This document shows positions 27,901 to 36,977 of a DNA stretch of 36,977 nucleotides, one piece after another. How positions within the stretch are numbered: position 1 is the first letter of the stretch; each line of letters opens with the position of its first letter. A model generated the notes under the pieces. That model worked only from the letters and a program-made list of their open reading frames with translations, searched no databases and was not told the origin of the DNA. The position numbers and the translations under genes were made by a program. Source of the stretch: Acidobacteriota bacterium (lineage in GTDB: Bacteria > Acidobacteriota > Blastocatellia > RBC074); contig JADJXM010000027.1 of assembly GCA_016715865.1 (NCBI GenBank), positions 1 through 36,977 of the forward strand. Direction: 5' to 3'.

Positions 27901-29623
27901 CACCCTGCGCAACATGCTCATGGTGCGCCGCAACTACGACGCCCTGGTGTCGGGTGATGGAGCCTGCGCCGGATGCGGTGAAAAGAGCATCCTGCGTGCC
28001 GTTGCCGCCGTGACCGAGGCATACATGCGCCCGCTTTACCATGCCAAAGCCGACCGTTTCACCGCCAAGGCTGCACAGCTTGAAGAAGCCGGGACGCAGA
28101 AGCTGGCCGAATTGAAAGAGCGTAGTCAGCAGGAATACGACCTCTTTCGCCAGACAGTCGCCCATTTGCTGATGGGTCTTGGAGGAGAAGACGACCAGGA
28201 TACCCGGGCGCGTATAGCCGCGCACGGGCCGATTTCGGATGCGGATATCGTCTCTGCATTGACTGCCGTGTTGCGGCAGGAGGCGTTCAATCACAAACAG
28301 CTTCAATCGGTAGATGGGCGATTAGCCAATGGCCAGTCTGTCATGGCCATGGCGGCGCACACGGGCTGCAATACCGTTTATGGCTCGACACCGCCCAACA
28401 ATCCGCATCCATATCCATGGATGAATTCGCTCTTTCAGGACGGCATCACGGTGGGGTGGCTGCTTGGCGAGAGTTTCATCGTAGATCATGGCCGCCGATC
28501 AGTGATTCCCAAACGACTGGTTGACGCCTTGATGCAACGCGAGCAGGAGGTCATCACCCCGCGCGATTACTACGAATATGTGCATTTCAGCGATGCGCTC
28601 ATGACAGACCAGGAGATTCTGGAACTGCCGAAAGTCTGGGTGGTAGGTGGCGACGGAGGCATGGGCGATATCGGTTACCAGAACATGTCGAAGGTCATGC
28701 TGCAAAATCGTCCGAACGTCAAAGCCGTCATGCTGGACACGCAGGTCTATTCCAACACCGGCGGACAGAATTCCGATTCGACTCCCATGCTCGGCGGCAA
28801 CGACATGAATGTGTTCGGTGCGGCCAGCCAGGGGAAGAACACCGAGAAGAAGACGGTCGCCGAGACTTTTCTGGCCGGTCATGGCTCGCCTTTCGTCGCG
28901 CAGATCTCCATCGCCAACGCGCCACGGCTTTACAAGGCGATCCTCGATGGCCTCGAATATCGCGGCACTGCCTTCCTGCAATGCTTCACGACCTGTCAGC
29001 CGGAACATGGCGTGCCCGACGACATGGCCCTGACACAGGCCCAGCGAGTGCGCGACTCGCGCGGCGCTCCGGAGTTCGTCTTTAACCCGCGACTCGGCGA
29101 GACGTACCAGGAAGCCCTCGACCTCAAAGGCAATCCTTCGATCGAACTGGACTGGTACGAGACGAAGTTCAAGAACGGCAATGAGCCTTACCGATACACT
29201 GTTGCCCACTGGTGCGCAACCGAGGCGCGCTTCCGCAACCATTTGAAGAAGATCAGCAGCGAAGACGCGGCAGGGCTGATTCCACTCGATAACATGCTGG
29301 TGCGTATCACACAGCAGGACGTGGTCTATCGCCGCTACCTGCGGCGGGAACATCGATCCTTCGTGCCCGACTTCGGCGTTTACATCAAAGTGCCGGGGCC
29401 AAACGGTGAGGCCGAATATCGTTCACTCTCCCGCCAACTGGTGCTCTTTTGCGTTGAACGCCGCAAGGCCTGGCGGATGCTCCAAAGCAAGGCCGGTCTT
29501 CGAAACAGGGAGTACCTGGCTCAACGGTCGATCCTGGCCGATTTCGATGCCGGGAAGCTTTCCCGCGACGACCTGTTTGCGCACGGGGAGGAATTGCTCA
29601 GGGAGCGTGTCAAAGGCGGATGA
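24962..29623 (+). CDS. nifJ: Pyruvate:ferredoxin (flavodoxin) oxidoreductase, single-chain, enlarged
   Basis: 1553 residues, intact; NifJ-type enzymes are usually ~1170-1200. The domain order is conventional. An N-terminal TPP/pyrimidine-binding region (GVFYPITPSTEGGELYHQAF, the YPITPS motif) precedes the domain II/III region with SLGSAAENIEAAVDYL, VIRPFPE and a gamma-type domain (FHSIGGWGAITTGKNLGAII, then HISANPKYGSEKKGAPTSYF). Two [4Fe-4S] motifs follow: CTQCMECIAVCP from residue 788 and CKGCAACVTACG from residue 919. The TPP domain has CAGCGEKS at 1002, GDGGMGDIG at 1230 and VYSNTGGQNS. It converts pyruvate and CoA to acetyl-CoA and CO2 with reduction of ferredoxin or flavodoxin. The extra ~350 residues lie in a linker around 700-790, an insertion between the Fe-S motifs, a helical insert near 1020-1100, and a C-terminal extension. 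Another 2-oxoacid substrate is possible. Confidence 0.9.
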   Translation: MIKTKAPFPGIRVTANGNQLVSYHTETRIAEVGVFYPITPSTEGGELYHQAFAEGKLDVFGHNMLAIEAEGEHAAQGGAIAHSVCGKRVVNYTSGQGIVYGVEQYYHAPGKCSTMVLEVGARALTKHALNVHCGHDDVYGALDTGWIIVFGKDAQQAADQALILRRVTELSLTPGMNVMDGFLTSHLERTFYKHEAELIRRFLGAPDDMIDCPTESQRMLFGPKRRRVPAMIDLKNPVLLGPVQNQEHYMQGVVARRNNFTEPILEFLEQAYADFGKLTGRYYGLVSRYMTEDADTVFISLGSAAENIEAAVDYLREHKGAKVGSIHLNVIRPFPEAAVVQALAGKKNVIILERTDEPMAGDNPMGRDIRTALNKALQHEAGLPHITFEQMPRLLTGVYGLGSRDFRPEHTIGAYEFATGTRTRKDGKRADDGASFMVLGVDHPYEVKSDEAPSLLPEGAIAVRFHSIGGWGAITTGKNLGAIIGDFNDFLYERDRVVDDFGNPKEIIHISANPKYGSEKKGAPTSYFMVAAPARVRVNCDLRHVNVVLCCDPKAFTHCNPLDGMAEGGCLVWESEEEGEQAWERLPLWARKQIIEKKIRVFTLPGFQIARKATNRADLQLRMQGNAFLGAFFAVSPLLDEFGISQEQFHEVVHKQYIKKFSRLGEAVVASNMEVMTQGFELVREIDVGALDATDRSSLRGQALLPVLNGNGNAEGCGCRSHALPAGQAVRTPLSQVGAFDELFRAGLGYDQPASPMAALGVMAAGSGDTASKYVARRETPLYIPENCTQCMECIAVCPDTALPNCAQDLETLLRTAITNYVTDAVEREKMLRLLPEIETRTRALMREGLTTGGPPLPQLIQRVTSEVNGFSATAKQQLFDVISKIPMAYQKVNAIFATPEKKNVGGGGVFSIFVSDLCKGCAACVTACGDHQALHMVQETEEVNAEHETGTAFLNLLPDTPQKYLGLYNDARPQDSKTATLRNMLMVRRNYDALVSGDGACAGCGEKSILRAVAAVTEAYMRPLYHAKADRFTAKAAQLEEAGTQKLAELKERSQQEYDLFRQTVAHLLMGLGGEDDQDTRARIAAHGPISDADIVSALTAVLRQEAFNHKQLQSVDGRLANGQSVMAMAAHTGCNTVYGSTPPNNPHPYPWMNSLFQDGITVGWLLGESFIVDHGRRSVIPKRLVDALMQREQEVITPRDYYEYVHFSDALMTDQEILELPKVWVVGGDGGMGDIGYQNMSKVMLQNRPNVKAVMLDTQVYSNTGGQNSDSTPMLGGNDMNVFGAASQGKNTEKKTVAETFLAGHGSPFVAQISIANAPRLYKAILDGLEYRGTAFLQCFTTCQPEHGVPDDMALTQAQRVRDSRGAPEFVFNPRLGETYQEALDLKGNPSIELDWYETKFKNGNEPYRYTVAHWCATEARFRNHLKKISSEDAAGLIPLDNMLVRITQQDVVYRRYLRREHRSFVPDFGVYIKVPGPNGEAEYRSLSRQLVLFCVERRKAWRMLQSKAGLRNREYLAQRSILADFDAGKLSRDDLFAHGEELLRERVKGG

Positions 29624-29818
29624 TTTAATAATAGCAGGCAACCCGGAACGTAAATTGTAGCATCCGAAGGCGAACGTGATAGGCGGAGAACTGTATTAAT
29701 CCTGCAAGCCTCCCATTTGATCACGCAAAATGCGGTACATATCGTCCGCTTGAATTAAAAATAATTTCCGGGGGATTACCTTACGCCCTCCGGTAATTGA
29801 AAATTGTTTTGAGGGTTT

Positions 29819-30961
<1,143 letters not shown>

Positions 30962-31138
30962 TTTTAATTTCATGCTTTTGAAACAGGAGAGCCACGGAAG
31001 GGCTGGCAGGCTGCCAGAACTGAGCGAGTGAAGACAGCACCGATGTTTGATTGTTCGCTTCATTTCACAATCACGAATTTATAACTGCGCGGGAACTCGA
31101 TCACCCGGGCGAGACTGGCAGACAATTCCGGCGGGAGA

Positions 31139-32191
31139 ATGACACTGATGAAAAGACTGCTTCCTTTGATCGTTGTTGGATTGGGTTTTATGCTCATGTT
31201 TGGCGGCAGGCCGGATTCGACGGCGAAGCAGCAGGGATCAGCCTCTGCGCAATCGCGACTTAAGTGGTACAAAGGAAACACGCACACGCATACGCTCAAC
31301 AGCGATGGGGACTCAACGCCTGACGAGGTCGCGCGCTGGTATCGCGAGAATGGATATCAGTTCCTGGTTCTCACCGACCATAATTTCCTGACCAGCGTTG
31401 ACGGTCTGAACGCCCTGCACGGAGCCGACGAGAAGTTCCTTGTCATCAAAGGCGAGGAAGTGACCGACAGGTACGAAAAGAGGGAGATTCACATCAATGG
31501 CCTCAATGTCGAACGATTGGTTCGACCGCAGGGTGGCAGGAGCGTGATCGAGACCATCCAGCGAAATATAGATGCCATTCATGAGGCGCTCGGTATTCCT
31601 CACATCAACCATCCAAACTTCCGCTGGTCAATCACGGCTGAAGAGTTGCAGAAGGTCGAACGCTACAAGCTCTTCGAAATCTTTAACGGTCATCCTTACG
31701 TTAACAACGAAGGTGGCGGCGGCGTACCCGGGCTGGAACAGATGTGGGACTACCTGCTCTTCGGCGGCAAACTGGTGTACGGCATCGCGGTCGATGATGC
31801 ACATCATTTCAAGCGGCCGTGGGACAAGACGGCGGCGCGCCCCGGTCAGGGATGGGTCATGGTGAAGGCCGAACAACTGACGCCTCAGGCCATATTTGCA
31901 GCCATGGACCGTGGAGATTTCTATGCCTCGACCGGTGTCGTGCTGGAAGATTACTCGGCGACAGGGAAGACCATTTCGATCAAAATCAAGGAAGACCAGT
32001 CGAGCAAATACAGAGTTCAGTTTATTGGCAGGGGAGAGAACCCGTACAAAGGCGGGCGGCTCCTGAAAGAAGAAGTCAGCAATCCGGCAATCTATGAGAT
32101 CAGAGGGGACGAAGGCTTTGTCCGTGCGAAAGTGATCGATTCAAACGGCAAAGTCGCATGGACGCAGCCCGTCATGGTTGGGAAATCCTGA
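31139..32191 (+). CDS. Exported PHP-domain phosphoesterase-like protein
   Basis: 350 residues, intact. The hydrophobic N-terminus (LLPLIVVGLGFMLMFGG) is a signal peptide or anchor. The PHP domain has GNTHTHT (His49, His51), FLVLTDHN, IKGEEVTD, IPHINHPNF and YGIAVDDAHH, which together supply the metal ligands of PHP (polymerase and histidinol phosphatase) hydrolases. The C-terminal ~80 residues are a small beta domain (ISIKIKEDQSSKYRVQFIG). It likely hydrolyses a phosphoester outside the cytoplasm; substrate unknown. ATG 31139 sits very close to GGGAG, and the ATG at 31148 (MKRLLPL) gives more usual spacing and is equally plausible. Confidence 0.82.
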   Translation: MTLMKRLLPLIVVGLGFMLMFGGRPDSTAKQQGSASAQSRLKWYKGNTHTHTLNSDGDSTPDEVARWYRENGYQFLVLTDHNFLTSVDGLNALHGADEKFLVIKGEEVTDRYEKREIHINGLNVERLVRPQGGRSVIETIQRNIDAIHEALGIPHINHPNFRWSITAEELQKVERYKLFEIFNGHPYVNNEGGGGVPGLEQMWDYLLFGGKLVYGIAVDDAHHFKRPWDKTAARPGQGWVMVKAEQLTPQAIFAAMDRGDFYASTGVVLEDYSATGKTISIKIKEDQSSKYRVQFIGRGENPYKGGRLLKEEVSNPAIYEIRGDEGFVRAKVIDSNGKVAWTQPVMVGKS

Positions 32192-32205
32192 TCCGTTGTC
32201 GGCTA

Positions 32206-33582
32206 TCAGGCAAGAAGCGAATCAAGAAATTCGTTCCTGAATTTGCCCTTCGGATCGTATTGTCGTAACAGTTGCTGGAAATCCGCAAATCTTACATAAC
32301 GCGCTCTCAGTTGCGGCGAGGGGATGGTAAAAAGCTTACCCCAGTGCGGGCGCGGGCCGAACGGCGCCAGTTGTTCTTCAACAATCGGAATCAGCTTCAT
32401 GACGGCATCAGTATTCTGTTTCCAGGTGAAATGAATGGTGACGCCAGGCTGTCTGTAGCACGGGCTCATCCAGAGGTCATCGGCTGCAATGGTGCGGACT
32501 TCGGAAATAAACAGGTCCTGAATCCATTTATCGCCGAGGCTGTTGATGGCTTTGAGAGCCGCAAACGCGTTACGGTGCGGAACGAAATACTCCGCCTGCA
32601 ATTCCTTGCCGCTGCTCGGCGTGAAATTCATTCGGAAATGGGGCAGGCGTTCGTGCCAGGGGCCGGGGATTCCCATTTGCTCTGTGCAATTTTCCGCGGC
32701 GAGTTCAGCTATCGGATGAAGGTTTCGTTTGGCCAGCGTCGCGCCGTAAAGCTCGGGTTTAGCTGTGGCCGGATCTCCACCTGTGACACGGCTCTTGACC
32801 CAGACTTCGCTGACGTTGTTATTCTGCCAGTCAGTAAACAGGCTGACGCTGTAACCGCTCGACATAATGGCATCAAAATTCTTTTCCAGTTCGCCGAAGG
32901 GCAGATTCTCATAGACGTGTTGCCGCACCTGAAAGGTTGGTTGAATATCGAGCGTCACTTTTGTCACGACGCCCAGCCCGCCCAGGCCCACCACGGCGCC
33001 CAGGAATTGTTCGCCATCTTTTTCTTTCGATAGTGTGACCACATCGCCAGACGCGGTGACGAATTCAATTGCTGAAACCGCTGTCGCCAGATTTCCATTC
33101 TTTACGCCGGAGCCATGCGTCGCGGTGGCGATAGAACCCGCGACCGAAATATGCGGCAGGGAGGCCAGATTGTGTAAGGCATAACCTTTGTCTTGCAGGT
33201 ATTCCCCCAGTGTCCCGTAGCGAATACCAGACTCGACGGTAACAGTCATTTTGACCGGGTCCAGAGCGACGACCTTGTTAAGATTCTTCGTCGAAAGCAG
33301 GTTATGCGGTGAATCGGCGATTCTGTTGAAGCAATGTTGAGAACCCAAAGCTCTCAGCTTGTCGGCTTTCATAACAAATGCCTGCACCTGCTCGACCGAT
33401 TCGGGGTATGTGACCTGATCGGTGCTGTATTCCAGGTTTCCCGCCCAGTTTTTGAGTCTTGGGGTTTTCGAACTGCTTGGCGGGGCGACTGTTGTAGCAT
33501 CCTGCTTACAGGCAGTCAGCGGTGATAATGTGGCGCCGGTAAGTGCCGCAGTTGATATTTTTAGAAACGTCCTTTTTTTCAT
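32206..33582 (-). CDS. FAD-linked alditol/lactone oxidase-like lipoprotein
   Basis: 458 residues, intact. The N-terminus KKRTFLKISTAALTGATLSP with LTAC (Cys25) is a Tat-like signal carrying a lipobox, so the enzyme is probably an exported lipoprotein. The FAD domain has TYPESVEQVQAFV, then LRALGSQHCFNRIADS with His83 at the site of covalent FAD attachment in alditol oxidases, and HISVAGSIATATHGSG. The C-terminal substrate domain contains FFISEVRTIAADDLWMSPCY-like and HFTWKQN segments, and PHWGKLF near the end. The family (AldO/xylitol oxidase, arabinono-lactone oxidase) oxidises polyols with O2 or an acceptor. The gene is divergent from 33759. It converges with the PHP gene, ending 14 bases from it. 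Confidence 0.87.
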   Translation of the reverse strand: MKKRTFLKISTAALTGATLSPLTACKQDATTVAPPSSSKTPRLKNWAGNLEYSTDQVTYPESVEQVQAFVMKADKLRALGSQHCFNRIADSPHNLLSTKNLNKVVALDPVKMTVTVESGIRYGTLGEYLQDKGYALHNLASLPHISVAGSIATATHGSGVKNGNLATAVSAIEFVTASGDVVTLSKEKDGEQFLGAVVGLGGLGVVTKVTLDIQPTFQVRQHVYENLPFGELEKNFDAIMSSGYSVSLFTDWQNNNVSEVWVKSRVTGGDPATAKPELYGATLAKRNLHPIAELAAENCTEQMGIPGPWHERLPHFRMNFTPSSGKELQAEYFVPHRNAFAALKAINSLGDKWIQDLFISEVRTIAADDLWMSPCYRQPGVTIHFTWKQNTDAVMKLIPIVEEQLAPFGPRPHWGKLFTIPSPQLRARYVRFADFQQLLRQYDPKGKFRNEFLDSLLA

Positions 33583-33758
33583 CGTTCAGCACCTTTCTGG
33601 GAAGTTGTTCGATAGTTTATATTGGATAAGGCGCAGCTTGACTCAGTTTGCCGGAACTTGCACCCGGCAGTTGAAAATTCTACACTTACATATCCGCACG
33701 GCCCCCACCTCAACGGGTAAAAACTGAAATTTCTTTTCCCGGATAAGGAGATCAATAA

Positions 33759-34595
33759 ATGCAATCCCGATCACGTCTCCGCGCAATTCAAGTGTTCCTG
33801 ATGCTAGGGTTGATATTCGCCGCGAGCATAGAATCACAAGCCCAATTCGGTAAACTCAAGAAGAAGATACCGGGCATGGGCGGAAATAGCGAGGTTGACA
33901 ATATCCTCTCGCAAATGGACAGCGCGCGCGTCAAATCGGCGTATGCCCGCATCACACTGAGTCTCGCGGATGACATTATACGTCGACAGGCATTGCGCAA
34001 TACGGCGAAGAAGAGCGCTGAGGGACAGATTGAAAAGGACCAGAAAGAGCTTGAAGTTCTCGATCGCTCGATTATGGAAAAGAAGAAGCTGCTGGCCGAA
34101 CTCGGCCGCCAATCCGGCGGCGGCAAATATGACGAAAAGACGTCTGAGGAGGTCGATAAACAGCTCAAGACCGAAGAGCAGCAGCGGGCCGATAAACGCG
34201 CAATGGTCGATCAGGAGATAAAAGAGAAAGAGAGCAAGGACAAGGAACTGAGCAAGCAGGACCGCGAAAATTACGGCAAGCTTGCACGATTGCTGTACGG
34301 CGCAGCCAAACAGGAGCAGGATGCAATCGAAACGGCGCGCGATGTCAAACCTCGCGCCGAATCGGCGGCTTCGGGCACCAAAAACAATCCGCTCAGCCTG
34401 ATTTCGACCCAGCCCAGGAAACTGAACGACGGTTTGAAAGGGGTCAATGATATTCTGACCGAAGGGCCGCAGAACGTGGCGACCCTGACCAGCGTCGCCG
34501 GACGATTAGCCAAAATCGGTGGCGTGGATCTGACCGATTCAAAGTACCAGTCGAAGGTCGTCACCGATGAGGATGAGATACCGACGGACTGGTAG
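33759..34595 (+). CDS. Secreted coiled-coil protein of unknown function
   Basis: 278 residues, intact, with AAGGAG before ATG. A signal peptide (IQVFLMLGLIFAASIESQAQ) precedes a short basic Gly segment (FGKLKKKIPGMGGNSEV). A long charged helix region at ~85-190 is rich in Lys/Glu with coiled-coil character (EKDQKELEVLDRSIMEKKKL, EEQQRADKRAMVDQEIKEKE). The C-terminal part (NPLSLISTQPRKLNDGLKGV) is less charged. No catalytic motif is seen. It lies just before the palindromic repeat element and the three-gene operon, so it may be co-expressed with neither. Confidence 0.75.
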   Translation: MQSRSRLRAIQVFLMLGLIFAASIESQAQFGKLKKKIPGMGGNSEVDNILSQMDSARVKSAYARITLSLADDIIRRQALRNTAKKSAEGQIEKDQKELEVLDRSIMEKKKLLAELGRQSGGGKYDEKTSEEVDKQLKTEEQQRADKRAMVDQEIKEKESKDKELSKQDRENYGKLARLLYGAAKQEQDAIETARDVKPRAESAASGTKNNPLSLISTQPRKLNDGLKGVNDILTEGPQNVATLTSVAGRLAKIGGVDLTDSKYQSKVVTDEDEIPTDW

Positions 34596-34619
34596 TCAAA
34601 AAGTGAGCGTTGATTGCGA

Positions 34620-34838
34620 AACTAAGTATTTTAAGATTTTCAACGCCAAGTACGCCAAGTCGGCCAAGGAAGATTTTAACGCCAAGTGAGCCAAGGGGGC
34701 CAAGAGATTATAAGGAGTGATGATTCGCTGTAGTTTTCATTTCGCCGATTGCACAATCAAATATGATGATCACAATTTTCCTTTAAATCCCTTGGCCGGC
34801 TTGGCGTCCTTGGCGTTGAAAATCTTAAAAACTTAGTT
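34620..34838. repeat. 219-bp palindromic element with 9-bp GCCAAG tandem units
   Basis: The arms 34620-34669 and 34789-34838 are near-perfect reverse complements (starting AACTAAGT with AAGATTTTCAACGCCAAG). Each arm holds three 9-base units of the form ACGCCAAGK / CGGCCAAGG, and a third unit cluster lies at 34679-34704 (ACGCCAAGT, GAGCCAAGG, GGGCCAAGA). The centre has no coding content. Such elements fit a non-autonomous intergenic repeat. Confidence 0.75.
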
Positions 34839-34867
34839 AACAGAGAACTCAGATTACGAGTGAAATT

Positions 34868-35742
<875 letters not shown>

Positions 35743-35746
<4 letters not shown>

Positions 35747-36473
35747 TGAAAACTAACAGGATCGTATTCGCGCTTATTATTTTGTTGTGCCTGGCGACAG
35801 CGGCCGGGGCGCAAACACAACGTAAGGTCATACGGGTCTTTCTCGACATCCGCGAGACGAATATCGAGAAGCATTCGACTGTTGCAATCAATACCCTGAC
35901 TGAGCGACTTAATGCCGAAGGTTTTCGCGTCACGACCAACCGCAAGGATGCCGCACTGAGCGTCGAAGGGACGATCGGATCGCGCCCGACGCCTGTCACC
36001 GATGAAGTAAAGAGAGAAGGCGGCGTGAATGCAGAAGCGTCGGCTTCGCTGCGTTTGATGGTTGCGGGCGAGGTGATTGCGACCAGTGTCGAGAGAACTT
36101 TGCCCGGCGATTGGAGCGTTCAACTGGAACGGGTCGGAGAAGACAGGCTGATCGAGATCGCCGGGTTGATCGCCGATGATCTGATCGGGGAAGAGATAGT
36201 CAGGGAAGTTCTAAACAGCGCTCAATCTGCCCCTGCAGCAAAGGCTCGGCCCAATATCAGGACTGCGCGCATGGCGAGCCCGAAGAAGACCGGTGTCAGC
36301 TTTCTGGGTGTCGTCAAGATGGTCCAAAACTTTGTGCCTGAGGACAGGGTTGTGGCCGCGCTGCGTAAATACGGGATCAAGTTCAAGCCCCGCGAATCGG
36401 CACTCGCGCAGTTGCGCGGCTTTGGCGCTTCCGAAAGCCTGATCAGCGCGATCAAGGGTTCGAGTGTAAATTC

Positions 36474-36477
<4 letters not shown>
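35743..36477 (+). CDS. Exported protein with acidobacterial C-terminal helical motif
   Basis: The chosen start is ATG 35743 because it overlaps the previous stop in the ATGA arrangement; an in-frame ATG 12 bases earlier exists. The signal peptide is IVFALIILLCLATAAGAQ. The central domain (VIRVFLDIRETNIEKHSTVA, EGFRVTTNRKDAALSVEGTI) looks like a small secretin- or LptE-like alpha/beta fold. The final ~50 residues (VPEDRVVAALRKYGIKFKPR, ALAQLRGFGASESLISAI) form a helical motif I associate with secreted or kinase-linked proteins of Acidobacteriota. Function unknown. Its stop overlaps the kinase ATG, so it is likely co-translated with the kinase gene. Confidence 0.75.

Positions 36478-36977
<500 letters not shown>

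Noticed and set aside
28499..29353. 284-codon minus-strand open frame
   Set aside because: Lies wholly antisense to the intact oxidoreductase TPP domain, a typical GC-rich shadow.
32272..33033. 253-codon plus-strand open frame
   Set aside because: Antisense to the intact flavin oxidase gene; composition is that of a shadow.
34644..34704. GCCAAG repeats as a CRISPR array
   Set aside because: Units are 9 bases without spacers and lie in an inverted-repeat element; there are no cas genes.

Overview
The window looks like a chromosomal piece from an Acidobacteriota genome, most likely Blastocatellia-like. This rests on a secreted protein ending in the Acidobacteria-typical TIGR03437-type domain, on many secreted enzymes (sulfatase, esterase, PHP phosphoesterase, alditol-oxidase-like flavoenzyme), on a Gfo/Idh/MocA plus sugar-isomerase pair, and on a Ser/Thr kinase joined to secreted proteins. 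The phylum is inferred from family content; no rRNA or marker gene is present.

Left third (1-11.8 kb): the broken C-terminal part of a very large helical protein (possibly a STAND-like defence protein), a small-protein/TumE-type toxin-antitoxin pair with a disrupted toxin and a second TumE remnant, a broken membrane protein, a broken M14 zinc carboxypeptidase, and a chromate transporter (chrA). Divergent from chrA is the most interesting locus: a thioredoxin-fold fusion protein followed by a UGSC-family selenoprotein. The selenoprotein reads through an in-frame UGA (10893-10895) within the motif Asp-Sec-Gly-Ser-Cys and has a plausible SECIS hairpin just downstream. A small dihaem cytochrome c follows.

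Middle (11.9-23.3 kb): an intact secreted esterase and an intact sulfatase, then a minus-strand Gfo/Idh/MocA oxidoreductase plus TIM-barrel isomerase pair (both frameshifted), an IS3 OrfA remnant, a 100-nt near-perfect palindrome, and a roughly 5.2-kb multidomain secreted metalloprotease gene with many frame changes.

Right third (23.4-37 kb): intact genes for a secreted nitrilase-superfamily hydrolase, a 1553-residue one-chain pyruvate:ferredoxin (flavodoxin) oxidoreductase, a dual-specificity-phosphatase/PepSY fusion, a PHP-domain protein, an alditol-oxidase-like lipoprotein, and a coiled-coil secreted protein. A 219-bp palindromic element built on 9-bp repeats comes next, then a three-gene translationally coupled operon (FlgT/CsgG-like protein, secreted protein, Ser/Thr kinase running off the window).

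Frameshifts are abundant at 1-11.8 kb and 15.1-23.3 kb but absent from 11.9-14.9 kb and from 23.4 kb onward. Catalytic motifs survive across the broken genes, so many breaks may be sequence errors or very recent damage. Several short repeats recur across intergenic regions: a TGTGACA direct-repeat box seen three times, and a stem-loop seen twice with a nearly identical loop.
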